Shown: piece after piece, positions 17,535 to 26,835 of the stretch | How the letters are laid out: every line of letters starts with the position of its first letter | How positions within the stretch are numbered: the first letter of the stretch is position 1 | Origin: Lachnospiraceae bacterium | GTDB taxonomy: Bacteria; Bacillota; Clostridia; Lachnospirales; Lachnospiraceae | Length of the DNA: 64,000 nucleotides | Reading direction: 5' to 3' | NCBI GenBank assembly: GCA_009774245.1 | Contig: VSNM01000001.1 | Coordinates: forward strand, 150,852 to 214,851 | Translations under genes and position numbers: made by a program | Notes under the pieces: generated by a model | The model's database searches: none | Told to the model about the DNA's origin: nothing | Seen by the model: the letters and a program-made list of their open reading frames with translations, nothing else

Positions 17535-18098
17535 ATGACAAAATACTTCGAACTACAGGAAACGCCGGAGCTCAAATATGCGCCCCGCATCGGGAGCCTG
17601 TTTGGAAAATTTGACATCAGGAACATCAGGCTGGATAAATATCACTTACTGCCTGAGCGGCAGGTGTTTTTCATCGAGCCGTCGGAACAGGGCATATTTA
17701 CGGATATCATCCTGTCGCCTTTCCTGATGATATCTCCCATGGTGCTGGAGGTCATCCGGAAGTATAGAGAGGTCTGCTTCTGTAGGGAAGTCATACTGGT
17801 CAACCAGCAGCAGAGGCGGTCGCAGCTTTACTTCCTGCCAGTGCTTGATGAGACAGGGGAGCTGCAGGCTGTCGGAAAGGAATACAGTCATGGGACATGC
17901 ATGTCCAGACCGGAGAGGCAGCAGGGAGAGTGTGTGACCGTGGACAAAAATATTTTCTGGATCAGGGATTCCTTCAGGCGGCATACGATCATCTCGCTGG
18001 ATATGGCGGAAAGCCTGATACGCAGGGATGTATTCGGGCTGGGATTAAGAGAAGTGGAACTGTACAGGAAAACACAGGAGAGGAGTGCGTGGCGATGA
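17535..18098 (+). CDS. Conserved CIS-associated protein, unknown (187 aa)
   Basis: ATG 17535 has AGGAG at 17519. The 187-residue protein (KYFELQETPELKYAPRIGS, IRLDKYHLLPERQVFFIEP, VDKNIFWIRDSFRRHTIISLDMAESLIRR) has no catalytic motif that I recognise; the start is faintly like DUF1629/Imm11 proteins. It overlaps the next gene by ATGA, so it is translationally coupled to a VgrG. A 109-bp fragment of its 3' half (17926-18034) is also found at 23146-23254, showing the gene was once duplicated. Likely a VgrG loading or baseplate accessory factor. Confidence 0.5.
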   Translation: MTKYFELQETPELKYAPRIGSLFGKFDIRNIRLDKYHLLPERQVFFIEPSEQGIFTDIILSPFLMISPMVLEVIRKYREVCFCREVILVNQQQRRSQLYFLPVLDETGELQAVGKEYSHGTCMSRPERQQGECVTVDKNIFWIRDSFRRHTIISLDMAESLIRRDVFGLGLREVELYRKTQERSAWR

Positions 18099-19483
18099 GG
18101 GAAGAGAGAATTATTGTCCGCCCGTTTGAGGAACTGCGGGTGGAGGACTACGAGGGCGTAAAGCAGGTCAATGAACACGGATATGCAAGGCTGACGGGGC
18201 TGATTCCGTATGAGAAAAGGGAGGAGTATCTGGGGCTTGGCAGGGAACAGACATGGGTGTTGATAACCGCCATGGCGGATGACATCCAGCATATCCTGTT
18301 CTACGGCATCGTGGAGAGCGTGAAGATCCATGTGGCCGGCAGGACATGCACGATGCAGCTTACAGTATATTCGGGAACCCTGCTGATGGATTACAGGGAG
18401 AGGATTCGCAGCTTCCAGAATCCGGAGCTGACCTACCGGAACCTGCTCGATGTCTGCAGTCAGGGCTATGATGATGTAAAGGGACGTATGACGGTGGGGG
18501 AATGGCAGCGCACCGGACAGCTCATCGTGCAGTATCAGGAGACGGACTGGGAGTTTATCCGGCGGCTGGCCAGCATGAACCGGACGGTCATCGTGCCCAG
18601 CTGCACCGAGCGTGGGGTGAAGTATTACTTCGGGGTTCCGGATGGCGTGGGTGCGCCAGCCGCAGAGCCCGCGGAGTACCGGACGCAGTGTGACATGGAC
18701 GAGTACTGGCAGAAGAAAGGTAAGGGAATGGATGTCAGTCCGCAGGATACCGTCTCCTATATCTGGGAGGACAGGGAGATCTACGAGCTGGGCGGCACAG
18801 GAACCATCGGCGGACAGAAGATGACCATATGGAAAGTAGAGACACACATGAGGGGGAACGAGCTGTACCACACGTATCACATGCGCCGCAGACAGGGAAC
18901 CGGCGTGCCGGCGGCGTACAATGCGCGCCTGTCCGGCGCCTCTCTGTTTGGCAGTGTGACAGGGGTGGACAGGGAGAAGGTGACGGTCCGGCTGGATGCG
19001 GACGAGAACCAAAACGGCGCGGGAACATGCTGGTTCCCGTATGCGACCGTCTACTCCTCGCAGGACGGGACAGGCTGGTACTGTATGCCGGAGCCCGGCG
19101 ATAAGGTCAGGCTCTATTTCCCGACGGACAGGGAGACGGAGGCATATGCGGCGGGCGCATATCACGAGGGGGACGGGGGACTGCGGACCAACCCCGCATG
19201 CAAGTTCTGGCGGAACAGGGAGGGCAAGGAGATCCAGCTGTCGCCGGGGAAGATACTGCTCACGAACAACAACGGTACTTATATAGAACTGTCCGACACG
19301 GAGGGAATCCGGATGGCAAGCAGCGGCCCTGTGACAATCCATGCAGGCGGCGCCATGTCCATATCCAGCGCTGCAGCAGGCATCCAGTTCAGTGCGGAGA
19401 AAAAGATATCGCTGATACAGGGCGGCACGGCGATGAATCTGGGCGGCGACCTGCACCTGAGCGGCGCACAGATAAGATTATAG
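18095..19483 (+). CDS. VgrG/phage late control gpD-like spike protein 1
   Basis: I start at ATG 18095, which overlaps the upstream stop (ATGA) and has AGGAGAGGAG. The 462-residue product has the gp27-like fold signals (LTYRNLLDVCSQGYDDVKG, IVQYQETDWEFIRRLASMN), a gp5-like OB domain (GSVTGVDREKVTVRLD, CWFPYATVYSSQDGTGWYC, MPEPGDKVRLYFP) and a beta-helix tail of short repeats (GPVTIHAGGAMSISSAAAGI). This trimeric spike would tip the tube. The C-terminus is short, with no extra effector domain, so cargo is presumably carried by separate DUF4280 proteins. Confidence 0.9.
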   Translation: MREERIIVRPFEELRVEDYEGVKQVNEHGYARLTGLIPYEKREEYLGLGREQTWVLITAMADDIQHILFYGIVESVKIHVAGRTCTMQLTVYSGTLLMDYRERIRSFQNPELTYRNLLDVCSQGYDDVKGRMTVGEWQRTGQLIVQYQETDWEFIRRLASMNRTVIVPSCTERGVKYYFGVPDGVGAPAAEPAEYRTQCDMDEYWQKKGKGMDVSPQDTVSYIWEDREIYELGGTGTIGGQKMTIWKVETHMRGNELYHTYHMRRRQGTGVPAAYNARLSGASLFGSVTGVDREKVTVRLDADENQNGAGTCWFPYATVYSSQDGTGWYCMPEPGDKVRLYFPTDRETEAYAAGAYHEGDGGLRTNPACKFWRNREGKEIQLSPGKILLTNNNGTYIELSDTEGIRMASSGPVTIHAGGAMSISSAAAGIQFSAEKKISLIQGGTAMNLGGDLHLSGAQIRL

Positions 19484-19501
19484 CAGACAGGGGGGATTCG
19501 T

Positions 19502-20773
19502 ATGGAGACGAGTATCAGTTACGGGCTGCGGATGGAGAGCGCGCTGCCGCTCCTGTCAGTGGAGGGATTTCATTATGAGTGGGAACCGGACCGTCATGCT
19601 GTCCTGGAAATGGACGGTTATATCGCACCGGAGATGGCATACGGGATGGCGGAAGTCTGCGACAGCAGGATACATATATGGAAGGATGAGAAAAACGAGA
19701 CGATTTTCCACGGATATGTGGTGCGGGTGCTGGAGGAGAGCGCAGGAGGAATGAGACGTGTGCACATAGAGGCGCGCTCTGCGTCCTGCATGCTGGACAG
19801 GCAGCCGCAGAGGCGTTCATTCCAGGCGGCGGGGGATACCTATGCACAGGTAGTCCGCGCTGCGGTGCAGGACGAAAAGGGACAGGTCATATGTACGGAG
19901 GGAAATGATACGCCCATCGGGAAGCCCGTGATCCAGTATGACGAGACTGTATGGGCATTTGCCAGACGGCTTGCAGGCCGACTGGGAACCTGCGTCGTCG
20001 CCGATATCATAAGCGGGGAGCCGGCCCTGTGGTTTGGGATGCGTGGCGGGAGTGCGGTTCCGGCATTTCAGGAGGACGGATATGATGTCCGCGTCACAAG
20101 GATGGCGCACGGGGACGGAAAGCAGACGGAGACCGTGTTTGAGACGGAGGGCAGGGATTTTTATAAGATCGGGGACCGGACCGTGTTTTGCGGACGGCAG
20201 CTGGTAATATGCGGGATGTCCGCCTGTTTCAGGAATGGAGAACTGACATTCCGGTACAGGCTGAAGGACAGGGAATCCTGCAAAGAGCTCTTTCAGGAAA
20301 GCTTTACCGGTCTGGGACTGGCCGGGACGGTGACTGGTGTCCGGAATGAACAGGTGAAAGTCGCCTTGGACATCGACGGCGGCAGGGAGACGGGCGACTA
20401 TTATTACGACTGGTATCCGGTGACGGGGAATGCCCTCTATGCAATGCCGGAGACCGGTGCGCGCGTGGAGGTGTGCTTCGCAGGCCGGGACGAGAGGGAA
20501 GGGTTCGGACTGGACAGCTTCCTGGGAAGCCCTGACCAGAACAGCCCGTACCGGCACCGGAAACTTGATGCGGCTAACGGAAACCATGCGCACCTGTATG
20601 ACAGCAGTATCGAGCTTGCCGACGGCGGACAGTACAGCCTGCGCCTGTGCGATGGCTCCATATCGCTGGATCACGTCAGGAGCCTGAGCATCTCGGCGGG
20701 CGGCGCTGTGCACCTGAGTGCGGAGAACATCACGGTCGACGCGCCGGATGAACTGAATTTTTATTATGGATGA
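19502..20773 (+). CDS. VgrG/gpD-like spike protein 2
   Basis: Ribosome binding site CAGGGGGG. 423 residues: gp27-like part (VIQYDETVWAFARRLAGRLG), OB-like part (GTVTGVRNEQVKVALDID, WYPVTGNALYAMPETGARVEV) and a short beta-helix tail (SLSISAGGAVHLSAENITVD). It diverges from the protein upstream and has a shorter N-terminal arm. It ends 18 bases before a DUF4280-lysozyme effector, suggesting that it is the dedicated carrier for that cargo. Confidence 0.85.
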   Translation: METSISYGLRMESALPLLSVEGFHYEWEPDRHAVLEMDGYIAPEMAYGMAEVCDSRIHIWKDEKNETIFHGYVVRVLEESAGGMRRVHIEARSASCMLDRQPQRRSFQAAGDTYAQVVRAAVQDEKGQVICTEGNDTPIGKPVIQYDETVWAFARRLAGRLGTCVVADIISGEPALWFGMRGGSAVPAFQEDGYDVRVTRMAHGDGKQTETVFETEGRDFYKIGDRTVFCGRQLVICGMSACFRNGELTFRYRLKDRESCKELFQESFTGLGLAGTVTGVRNEQVKVALDIDGGRETGDYYYDWYPVTGNALYAMPETGARVEVCFAGRDEREGFGLDSFLGSPDQNSPYRHRKLDAANGNHAHLYDSSIELADGGQYSLRLCDGSISLDHVRSLSISAGGAVHLSAENITVDAPDELNFYYG

Positions 20774-20791
20774 GATAGAGGAGGAGCGGCA

Positions 20792-22204
20792 GTGGGAAAA
20801 GAAAATGATAAAATTATAGGTGATTTTCTCTTTGAGGACTTTAAGAAAAATATGAAGGAAAAAGACGAAAAACAGGTGATGGAGCTGATGTGCAGGCATT
20901 TTGAATTTTATGGGCAGATGAATTCACAAAATATCGAATATGCGCTAAGGGGCGCTAAATTGTCATGTACACACGGCAACAAATATATCCAACTGGACAT
21001 GGCCAGGGATCATGGCATTTATGACGGGGAGGATGCGCTCATGGTGTGTGGGGATTGTATTCTACATGAAAACATTTATGATTTCGGGGCGTGTGGTAAT
21101 GGTAAATTCGAACCAGTGTACAGTAAAGATGCACCGCCTCCGGGAAGGAAAACCCTCAACAAAGACGGACAGGAGCGGCATATATGCCTTCCTGTTCTGC
21201 TGGGTGAATGGGGATGTGGGAGTATTGATTCCAGGAGTCTGCTGATCAGTGTGGGACCTGAGGGCAAGATGTATGAGAAAGAGTCTTTCGATGGAGAAGG
21301 ATTTTCCCAAAACACAATCGAGCAGATAGCACAGGAGCAATCCAAAAATGCGGAAGAGGATGCGGAGTATTCGCAGGCATTGATGACATGCGACAACCTG
21401 CTGTGCCTGTATGGGGGCGTGATCACGATTGAGGAGAACCCATTCAAAATGAAGAGGGAGCAGAGTAGCATTAGGAAAACATTTAATGTGGGAAATAATG
21501 AAATAAATATTAGGGCATGTAGTGAAGAAATTATAGCTTTTTTGAAGTGTTATGAGAGGGGGGGAATAAGGGCGACTATAGAGGATGAAATGAAATATTT
21601 GAATGAAGGCGAACCTGCTGTGAGAATGTATTATGATTCGGCAAATAAGCCTACAATTGGGTGGGGGCATTTAATTGTAGGAAATGGGGAATATGTTTTT
21701 TTAAATGGGGTAACTAAGAATTTGTATAAAGACGAGCTTTCATTGGCTGAGGCAGAGGAAATATTTCAAACGGATATAACTATAAAGCAGACCGATTTGA
21801 ACCAATTATTGGATAAATTAGATTTGTCAGTTACTCAAAGGGAGTATGATGTGCTATTGTCTTTGACATTTAATACAGGAACTGGGGCATTGACAGATGA
21901 TCAAGCATATCCACAAACAAAAAAATGGTTTGAGACACAAGGTTATAAAGATAAAGAGTATTCCAAGTTTATTTTGGGAGATATCATAAATGGCGGAGAT
22001 GACGGCTTAAAAGCAAGAAGGCTGGATGAGCTTGAAATATTATTAAATAAGCCTTACGAAAGGGATGAGGGAGATTTAGATAGAGTATTAAGTGAAGATG
22101 GCGAATCAATTTGGCTCCGCAAGGATAAAATTAATGAATTAGCAGAAATTTGGAAGAGCTCGCCAGATTATAAAGGAGATCATGCAGAAAATGAGAATCA
22201 ATAA
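20792..22204 (+). CDS. DUF4280 (PAAR-like) effector with GH24 lysozyme C-terminus
   Basis: GTG 20792 after GAGGAGGAGCGG. Residues 35-215 are a DUF4280 domain (YALRGAKLSCTHGNKY, DFGACGNGKFEPV, CLPVLLGEWGCG, LMTCDNLLCLYGGVITI), the PAAR-like spike-tip family. Residues 240-400 are a T4-lysozyme-like GH24 domain: Glu255 in CYERGG, Asp282 and Thr288 in YYDSANKPTIGWGH match the T4 Glu11-Asp20-Thr26 triad, and LSLTFNTGTGAL is the usual helix. It should cleave peptidoglycan glycan strands. No signal peptide, as expected for cargo loaded on a VgrG. Base composition falls sharply at the domain boundary (about 21470), a sign of a swapped toxin tip. Its 3' end overlaps the next gene. Confidence 0.9.
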   Translation: MGKENDKIIGDFLFEDFKKNMKEKDEKQVMELMCRHFEFYGQMNSQNIEYALRGAKLSCTHGNKYIQLDMARDHGIYDGEDALMVCGDCILHENIYDFGACGNGKFEPVYSKDAPPPGRKTLNKDGQERHICLPVLLGEWGCGSIDSRSLLISVGPEGKMYEKESFDGEGFSQNTIEQIAQEQSKNAEEDAEYSQALMTCDNLLCLYGGVITIEENPFKMKREQSSIRKTFNVGNNEINIRACSEEIIAFLKCYERGGIRATIEDEMKYLNEGEPAVRMYYDSANKPTIGWGHLIVGNGEYVFLNGVTKNLYKDELSLAEAEEIFQTDITIKQTDLNQLLDKLDLSVTQREYDVLLSLTFNTGTGALTDDQAYPQTKKWFETQGYKDKEYSKFILGDIINGGDDGLKARRLDELEILLNKPYERDEGDLDRVLSEDGESIWLRKDKINELAEIWKSSPDYKGDHAENENQ

Positions 22205-23141
22205 GAAACATTATAGAACAGGCGGCATATTGGTACTTTTACTTTTGGCGGGAGTAACTTTCACAATATGGTTTAGCAGGCTGGATATCATGCAAAAGTA
22301 CGTTGTGTATCAGCAGGATAATTATGTAATAGTGGAATACAGAAGAAATCCCGAAAAATTTTATTATAAGGAATGGATACAATATGGTGTTCCGATAAAT
22401 GCCGCATATCTATGCACAAAGGATGGAAAGAAAGCACGAAGTGAAAACGAAGCATTTCTGTTTCTGGATTTTGTCGGGGACAGGGAATGGTGGGGTGATC
22501 CCTTTGGCAATCTGGATCAGGATGTCGAGGTAAAAAATGAGTATATACCTGACAGTTTGATCGAGAAATTAGCGGGAGAAGTACATATCGCTGGAAGCGA
22601 TGTGAATTGCTGGATCGATGATGAAACGGAAAAGTGTCAGATAGACCTGATGGATTCAGAGATAGAAAAAATAGCACCGAATGGTTTTGAGGGGGAATAT
22701 ATTTGTTATCAAATTGATTTTGATAATGATGGAATTGAGGATTTAGTAATTCAGGATTGCCCGGGAATGGGGCATGGTGCGATATCTACGATATATTTTT
22801 ACCGCCTGACAGAGAATGGGCAGTATCGTAACGTGCATTTTATGGAGTCGTCGGGGGAGAGAATCGGTTTTTTGAAATATAATGGGAAAATATATTATAT
22901 AACGATTCGGAGAACGTGGTTTGATATAAGTGTTCCGGAAACAAAATATGATTATCAATGGTGCAAAATATATTATTTTCAGGACGGATATCCGCAGGAA
23001 ACAGTATGGCTGGTGCCGGAGTGTTATAACTCCGAACAGGCCGAAAATAATCAAGACAATGATCATACGGAAGATATGCTAAATGTTATTGTAAAAAAAC
23101 GTTTTGTTAATGATTTTATTAACACGGCGAACGGGCATTGA
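22182..23141 (+). CDS. Candidate immunity protein, single-span membrane protein (FG-GAP-like)
   Basis: Starts at ATG 22182 (or 22191) inside the end of the lysozyme effector gene, with AAAGGAG just ahead. An N-terminal transmembrane segment (GGILVLLLLAGVTFTIWF) would leave the remaining about 290 residues outside the membrane. DFDNDGIEDLVIQD resembles an FG-GAP calcium loop. The overlap with the effector gene and its outward-facing location fit a lysozyme immunity protein. A partly deleted paralogue lies at 36619-37161 sharing MQKY-VYQ-NYV-VE and KRFVNDFIN. Confidence 0.6.
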   Translation: MQKMRINKKHYRTGGILVLLLLAGVTFTIWFSRLDIMQKYVVYQQDNYVIVEYRRNPEKFYYKEWIQYGVPINAAYLCTKDGKKARSENEAFLFLDFVGDREWWGDPFGNLDQDVEVKNEYIPDSLIEKLAGEVHIAGSDVNCWIDDETEKCQIDLMDSEIEKIAPNGFEGEYICYQIDFDNDGIEDLVIQDCPGMGHGAISTIYFYRLTENGQYRNVHFMESSGERIGFLKYNGKIYYITIRRTWFDISVPETKYDYQWCKIYYFQDGYPQETVWLVPECYNSEQAENNQDNDHTEDMLNVIVKKRFVNDFINTANGH

Positions 23142-23145
23142 ATGG

Positions 23146-23254
23146 CAGAGTGTGTGACCGCGGACAAAAATATTTTCTGGATCAGGGATTCTATCAGGCA
23201 GCACACGGTCATCTCGCTGGATATAGCGGAAAGCCTGATACGCAGGGATGTATT
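23146..23254 (+). pseudogene. Fragment of the 17535-type CIS gene
   Basis: This block matches 17926-18034 with a handful of substitutions and encodes the same VDKNIFWIRDS and SLDMAESL-like peptide. It has neither start nor end. It indicates that a second copy of the protein gene that precedes VgrG was once here. Confidence 0.85.
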
Positions 23255-23288
23255 ATTTTGAAAAAGTGAAATAGGGTGAGGTGGTCAG

Positions 23289-24377
23289 ATGTCCATAGAA
23301 CATATGCGAAAGATGACTCTGTATGCAGGGTTTTTCATCATATTGAGTGCTTTTGTCCTGACAGGTTGCAGCCGGGAAAGCAGGAATACGGTTAAAAACA
23401 ATTGCGAAGTTGTTAGGTTTGAGGAACTGTCAGGAACGATAAAACTTGAAAGTGTATTTAATGGGAAGAGCGAAAAAAATATCAATTTCCAGACAAAGTG
23501 GCTGCTGTATGAGCTTCAGAAAGCATACACACAACAGTATCAGTGGTATTATCCATATTCACTAGATTTCTATGTATATTCAGAAAATAAGCGTTATGAT
23601 TTGGATACGCAAGATCTGGAATGTGTTACATTTTATCAGGATACAGAAGATGGTATGATTTATTTTCTTCCAGAAAATGACCAGATCATTGATATACTCA
23701 ATAGCAGCGAGAGCATGTTTTTATTTTACCGCTCCAAAATAAATCCCCGCAGTCGTATTATTCCCCAACCAGATACCGTACTTTACTGTATTTATACTAC
23801 AAGCGTGGCTAATATACGAGACAGGCTCATCGAACTTGGAACAGAGAAAATGAAGTTTCCGGATGCCAGGACGCTCAAGAGTAGGGGATGGACTGACAAT
23901 ACCCTGACAGAAAACGAGTACACGCAGGCAGTGAAGGATATGATCCACGGAACACTGGTAGGGGAACAGCAATATGGTAACTATGAGATATATTTCGCGC
24001 AGTACTATATGTCAGATTATGCAGGAATCCATGAAGAAGAATTTGGTGGAATAGCGGTACATATCACTGCGGCGGTAGTGTGCCTTGACAATGGCTATGG
24101 ATATTATTGCAGATTCTATGCATGTGACAAGCCGATAGACGGGAAGATAAAGATTTATTACTATGTATCGGATACCGCGAACGTATGGGAGGAAAACATT
24201 AGAAATGCGATGGAGGACAGGAGGCTGATGATTCCCCTGGAGGTAAGGCCGGGTGATGAGGTTGAGGTTCCGCCCAATCCATATTCCTTTGTAATGCTCC
24301 CGGTATTGGACTATGCGGAGGGAGAGGGGATATTCCCGGAGGATGCGATCCGTTCAGGGGATATGATATTTTATTAG
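23289..24377 (+). CDS. Lipoprotein, tandem paralogue 1 of 3 (candidate immunity)
   Basis: ATG 23289 with GGTGAGGTGG. Signal peptide with lipobox LTGCS, then 362 residues. Shared features of the three paralogues are CEVVRFEELSGTI, a Tyr-rich QYQWYYPYS, SVANIRDRLIELG, and a beta-sandwich-like C-terminus ending EGIFPEDAIRSGDMIFY. The variable patch is at about residues 95-165. CEVVRFEELSGTI is also seen in the lipoprotein at 37291. No enzyme motif. Cell-envelope display and tandem copies near effectors suggest immunity. Confidence 0.6.
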   Translation: MSIEHMRKMTLYAGFFIILSAFVLTGCSRESRNTVKNNCEVVRFEELSGTIKLESVFNGKSEKNINFQTKWLLYELQKAYTQQYQWYYPYSLDFYVYSENKRYDLDTQDLECVTFYQDTEDGMIYFLPENDQIIDILNSSESMFLFYRSKINPRSRIIPQPDTVLYCIYTTSVANIRDRLIELGTEKMKFPDARTLKSRGWTDNTLTENEYTQAVKDMIHGTLVGEQQYGNYEIYFAQYYMSDYAGIHEEEFGGIAVHITAAVVCLDNGYGYYCRFYACDKPIDGKIKIYYYVSDTANVWEENIRNAMEDRRLMIPLEVRPGDEVEVPPNPYSFVMLPVLDYAEGEGIFPEDAIRSGDMIFY

Positions 24378-24410
24378 CTGTAGTCAGCAGATGAGGGTAC
24401 AGTTGTTAGA

Positions 24411-24446
24411 ATGGAACCGGTTTAGGAAGCCATAAGCGATAGCGTA
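24411..24446. repeat. Spacer fragment shared with gene 30616
   Basis: GGAACCGG...GCCATAAGCGATAGCG in this spacer matches the coding sequence at about 30738-30771, and again lies in the next spacer (about 25613-25648). It is a relic of the RsiV-like lipoprotein gene trapped between the tandem lipoproteins. Confidence 0.75.
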
Positions 24447-24475
24447 AACACGGGTTGATTGAGTGAGGTGGTCAG

Positions 24476-25579
24476 ATGTCCATAGAACATATACGGAGGA
24501 TGACTCTGTATGCAGGGATTTCCATCATACTGAGTGCTTTTGTCCTGGCAGGCTGCAGCCGGGGAAGCAGGAATACGGTTAAAAACGATTGTGAAGTTGT
24601 TAGGTTTGAGGAACTGTCAGGAACGATAAACCTTGAAAGTGTATTTAATGGGAAGGGCGAAAAAAATATCAATTTCCAGACAAAATGGCTGCTGTATGAG
24701 CTTCAGAAAGCATACACACAGCAGTATCAGTGGTATTATCCTACAAGGTTAGATTTTTATTATGTGGATGTGGGAGAGAAATATTTTGAGATTGAGCTGG
24801 ATAAGCAGGATTTGGAACGTGTTACATTTTATCAGGATACAGAAGAAGGAACAATTTATTTTGTTCCAGCGAATGATCAGATTATTAATTTGCTGAAGGG
24901 TGGAGAGCAGGAAGAAATGTTTGTATTTGAACGTTGGGAAACAAAACCCCGCAGGAATATCACGCCACCACCGGATTCCATACTTTATTCTGTTGGTGTC
25001 AGGAGTGTGGCAGATATCCGGGACAGGCTGATCGAACTCGGAACAGAGGAAATGAAGTTTCCGGATGCCAGAACGATCGAGCGCAGGGGATGGACTGACA
25101 ATACCCTGACAGAAAACGAGTATACGCAGGCAGTGAAGGATATGATTCACGGAACTTTGATAGGAGAACAGCAATATGGTAACTATGAGATATATTTCGC
25201 GGAGTACTATATGTCAGATTATGCAGGAATCCATGAAGAAGAATTTGGCGGAATGGCGGTACATATCACTGCGGCGGTAGTTTGTCTTGACAATGGATAT
25301 GGATATTACTGCAGGTTCTATGCGTGTGACCAGCTGATAGACGGGAAAGTCAAAATCTATTACTATGTGTCGGATACTATAAACGTATGGAAAGAAAACA
25401 TTAGAAACGCGATGGAGGACAGGAGACTGATGATTCCCCTGGAGGTAAGGCCGGGTGATGAGGTTGAGGTTCCGCCCAATCCTTATTCCTTTGTAATGAT
25501 CCCAGTATTGGACTATGCGGAGGGAGAGGGGATATTCCCGGAGGATGCGATCCGTTCAGGGGATATGATATTTTATTAG
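24476..25579 (+). CDS. Lipoprotein, tandem paralogue 2 of 3 (candidate immunity)
   Basis: Same start context and layout as the preceding paralogue, 367 residues, lipobox LAGCS. It is near-identical over the first 80 and last 190 residues. The central patch is different (RLDFYYVDVGEKYF, LLKGGEQEEMFVFERW), which gives it a five-residue length difference. Concentrated change in one patch suggests selection on a binding surface, as for immunity proteins matching different toxins. Confidence 0.6.
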   Translation: MSIEHIRRMTLYAGISIILSAFVLAGCSRGSRNTVKNDCEVVRFEELSGTINLESVFNGKGEKNINFQTKWLLYELQKAYTQQYQWYYPTRLDFYYVDVGEKYFEIELDKQDLERVTFYQDTEEGTIYFVPANDQIINLLKGGEQEEMFVFERWETKPRRNITPPPDSILYSVGVRSVADIRDRLIELGTEEMKFPDARTIERRGWTDNTLTENEYTQAVKDMIHGTLIGEQQYGNYEIYFAEYYMSDYAGIHEEEFGGMAVHITAAVVCLDNGYGYYCRFYACDQLIDGKVKIYYYVSDTINVWKENIRNAMEDRRLMIPLEVRPGDEVEVPPNPYSFVMIPVLDYAEGEGIFPEDAIRSGDMIFY

Positions 25580-25677
25580 CTGCAGTCAGCAGATGAGGGT
25601 ACAGTTGTTAGAATGGAACCGGTTTAGGACGCCATAAGCGATAGCGTAAACACGGGGTGATTGAGTGAGGTGGTCAG

Positions 25678-26796
25678 ATGTCCATAGAACATATGCGCAA
25701 GATGACTCTGTATGCAGGGATTTCCATCATACTGAGTGCTTTTGTCCTGACAGGTTGCAGCCGGGAAAGCAGGAATACGGTTAAAAACAATTGCGAAGTT
25801 GTTAGGTTTGAGGAACTGTCAGGAACGATAAAACTTGAAAGTGTATTTCATGGGAAGAGCGAAAAAAATATCAATTTCCAGACAAAGTGGCTGCTGTATG
25901 AGCTTCAGAAAGCATACACACAGCAGTATCAGTGGTATTATCCTACAAGGTTAGAGTTTTATTATGATTATATTGATGTGGGAGAAGAACATTATGAGAT
26001 AGAGCGCTATGATCTTGATACGAAAGATTTGGAATGTGTTACATTTTATCAGGATACAGAAGAAGGAACAGTTTATTTTGTTCCTGCGAATGATCAGATT
26101 ATTAATTTGCTGAAGGGTGGAGAGCAGGAAGAAATGTTTGTTTTTGGGCGCATAGAAACGCGGTCTCGTAGAAGTATAACGCCACCGCCGGATTCTGTAT
26201 TTTATTCTGTTGGTGTCAGGAGTGTGGCAGATATCCGGGACAGGCTGATCGAACTCGGAACAGAGAAAATGAAGTTTCCGGATGCCGGGACGATCGAGCG
26301 CAGGGGATGGACTGACAATACCCTGACAGAAAACGAGTATACGAAGGCAGTGAAGGATATGATCCACGGAACACTGGTAGGGGAACATCAGTATGGAAAT
26401 TATGAGATATATTTCGCGGAGTATTCTATGTCGGATGATGCAGGAATCCATGAAGAAGAATTTGGCGGAATGGCGGTACATATCACTGCAGCGGTAGTGT
26501 GCCTTGACAATGGTTATGGATATTATTGCAGATTCTTTGCATGCGACAAGCTGATAGACGGGAAGGTAAAGATTTATTATTATGTATCGGATACAGCAAA
26601 CGTATGGGAGGAAAACATCAGAAACGCGATGGAGGACAGGAGGCTGATGATTCCCCTGGAGGTAAGGCCGGGTGACGAGGTTGAGGTTCCGCCCAATCCG
26701 TATCCCTTTGTAATGCTCCCGGTATTGGACTATGCGGAGGGAGAGGGGATATTCCCGGAGGATGCGATCCGTTCAGGGGATATGATATTTTATTAG
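25678..26796 (+). CDS. Lipoprotein, tandem paralogue 3 of 3 (candidate immunity)
   Basis: 372 residues, lipobox LTGCS. Its variable patch (EFYYDYIDVGEEHYEIERYD) is intermediate between the other two: ends like paralogue 2, contains the RYDLDT-DLECVTF of paralogue 1. This mosaic pattern points to gene conversion within the array. The downstream spacer lacks the repeated fragment and leads directly to the chaperone-like gene. Confidence 0.6.
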   Translation: MSIEHMRKMTLYAGISIILSAFVLTGCSRESRNTVKNNCEVVRFEELSGTIKLESVFHGKSEKNINFQTKWLLYELQKAYTQQYQWYYPTRLEFYYDYIDVGEEHYEIERYDLDTKDLECVTFYQDTEEGTVYFVPANDQIINLLKGGEQEEMFVFGRIETRSRRSITPPPDSVFYSVGVRSVADIRDRLIELGTEKMKFPDAGTIERRGWTDNTLTENEYTKAVKDMIHGTLVGEHQYGNYEIYFAEYSMSDDAGIHEEEFGGMAVHITAAVVCLDNGYGYYCRFFACDKLIDGKVKIYYYVSDTANVWEENIRNAMEDRRLMIPLEVRPGDEVEVPPNPYPFVMLPVLDYAEGEGIFPEDAIRSGDMIFY

Positions 26797-26835
26797 CTGT
26801 AGTCAGCAGATAATGATACAGGAGGTAACAGGATA

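Noticed and set aside
17888..19456. 522-codon open frame on the minus strand
   Set aside because: Antisense to VgrG 1, full of His/Arg/Cys runs, no ribosome binding site and no domain.
19817..20899. 360-codon open frame on the minus strand
   Set aside because: Antisense to VgrG 2 and the start of the lysozyme effector; composition is that of a shadow frame.
11525..22204. An ordinary prophage
   Set aside because: No capsid, terminase, portal, holin or intact integrase is present, and FHA, PP2C and J-domain genes are not phage components.
23289..26796. Possible CRISPR array or satellite
   Set aside because: The repeats are three complete 1.1-kb genes with coding constraint, not short repeats with spacers. 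No CRISPR array is seen anywhere in the window.
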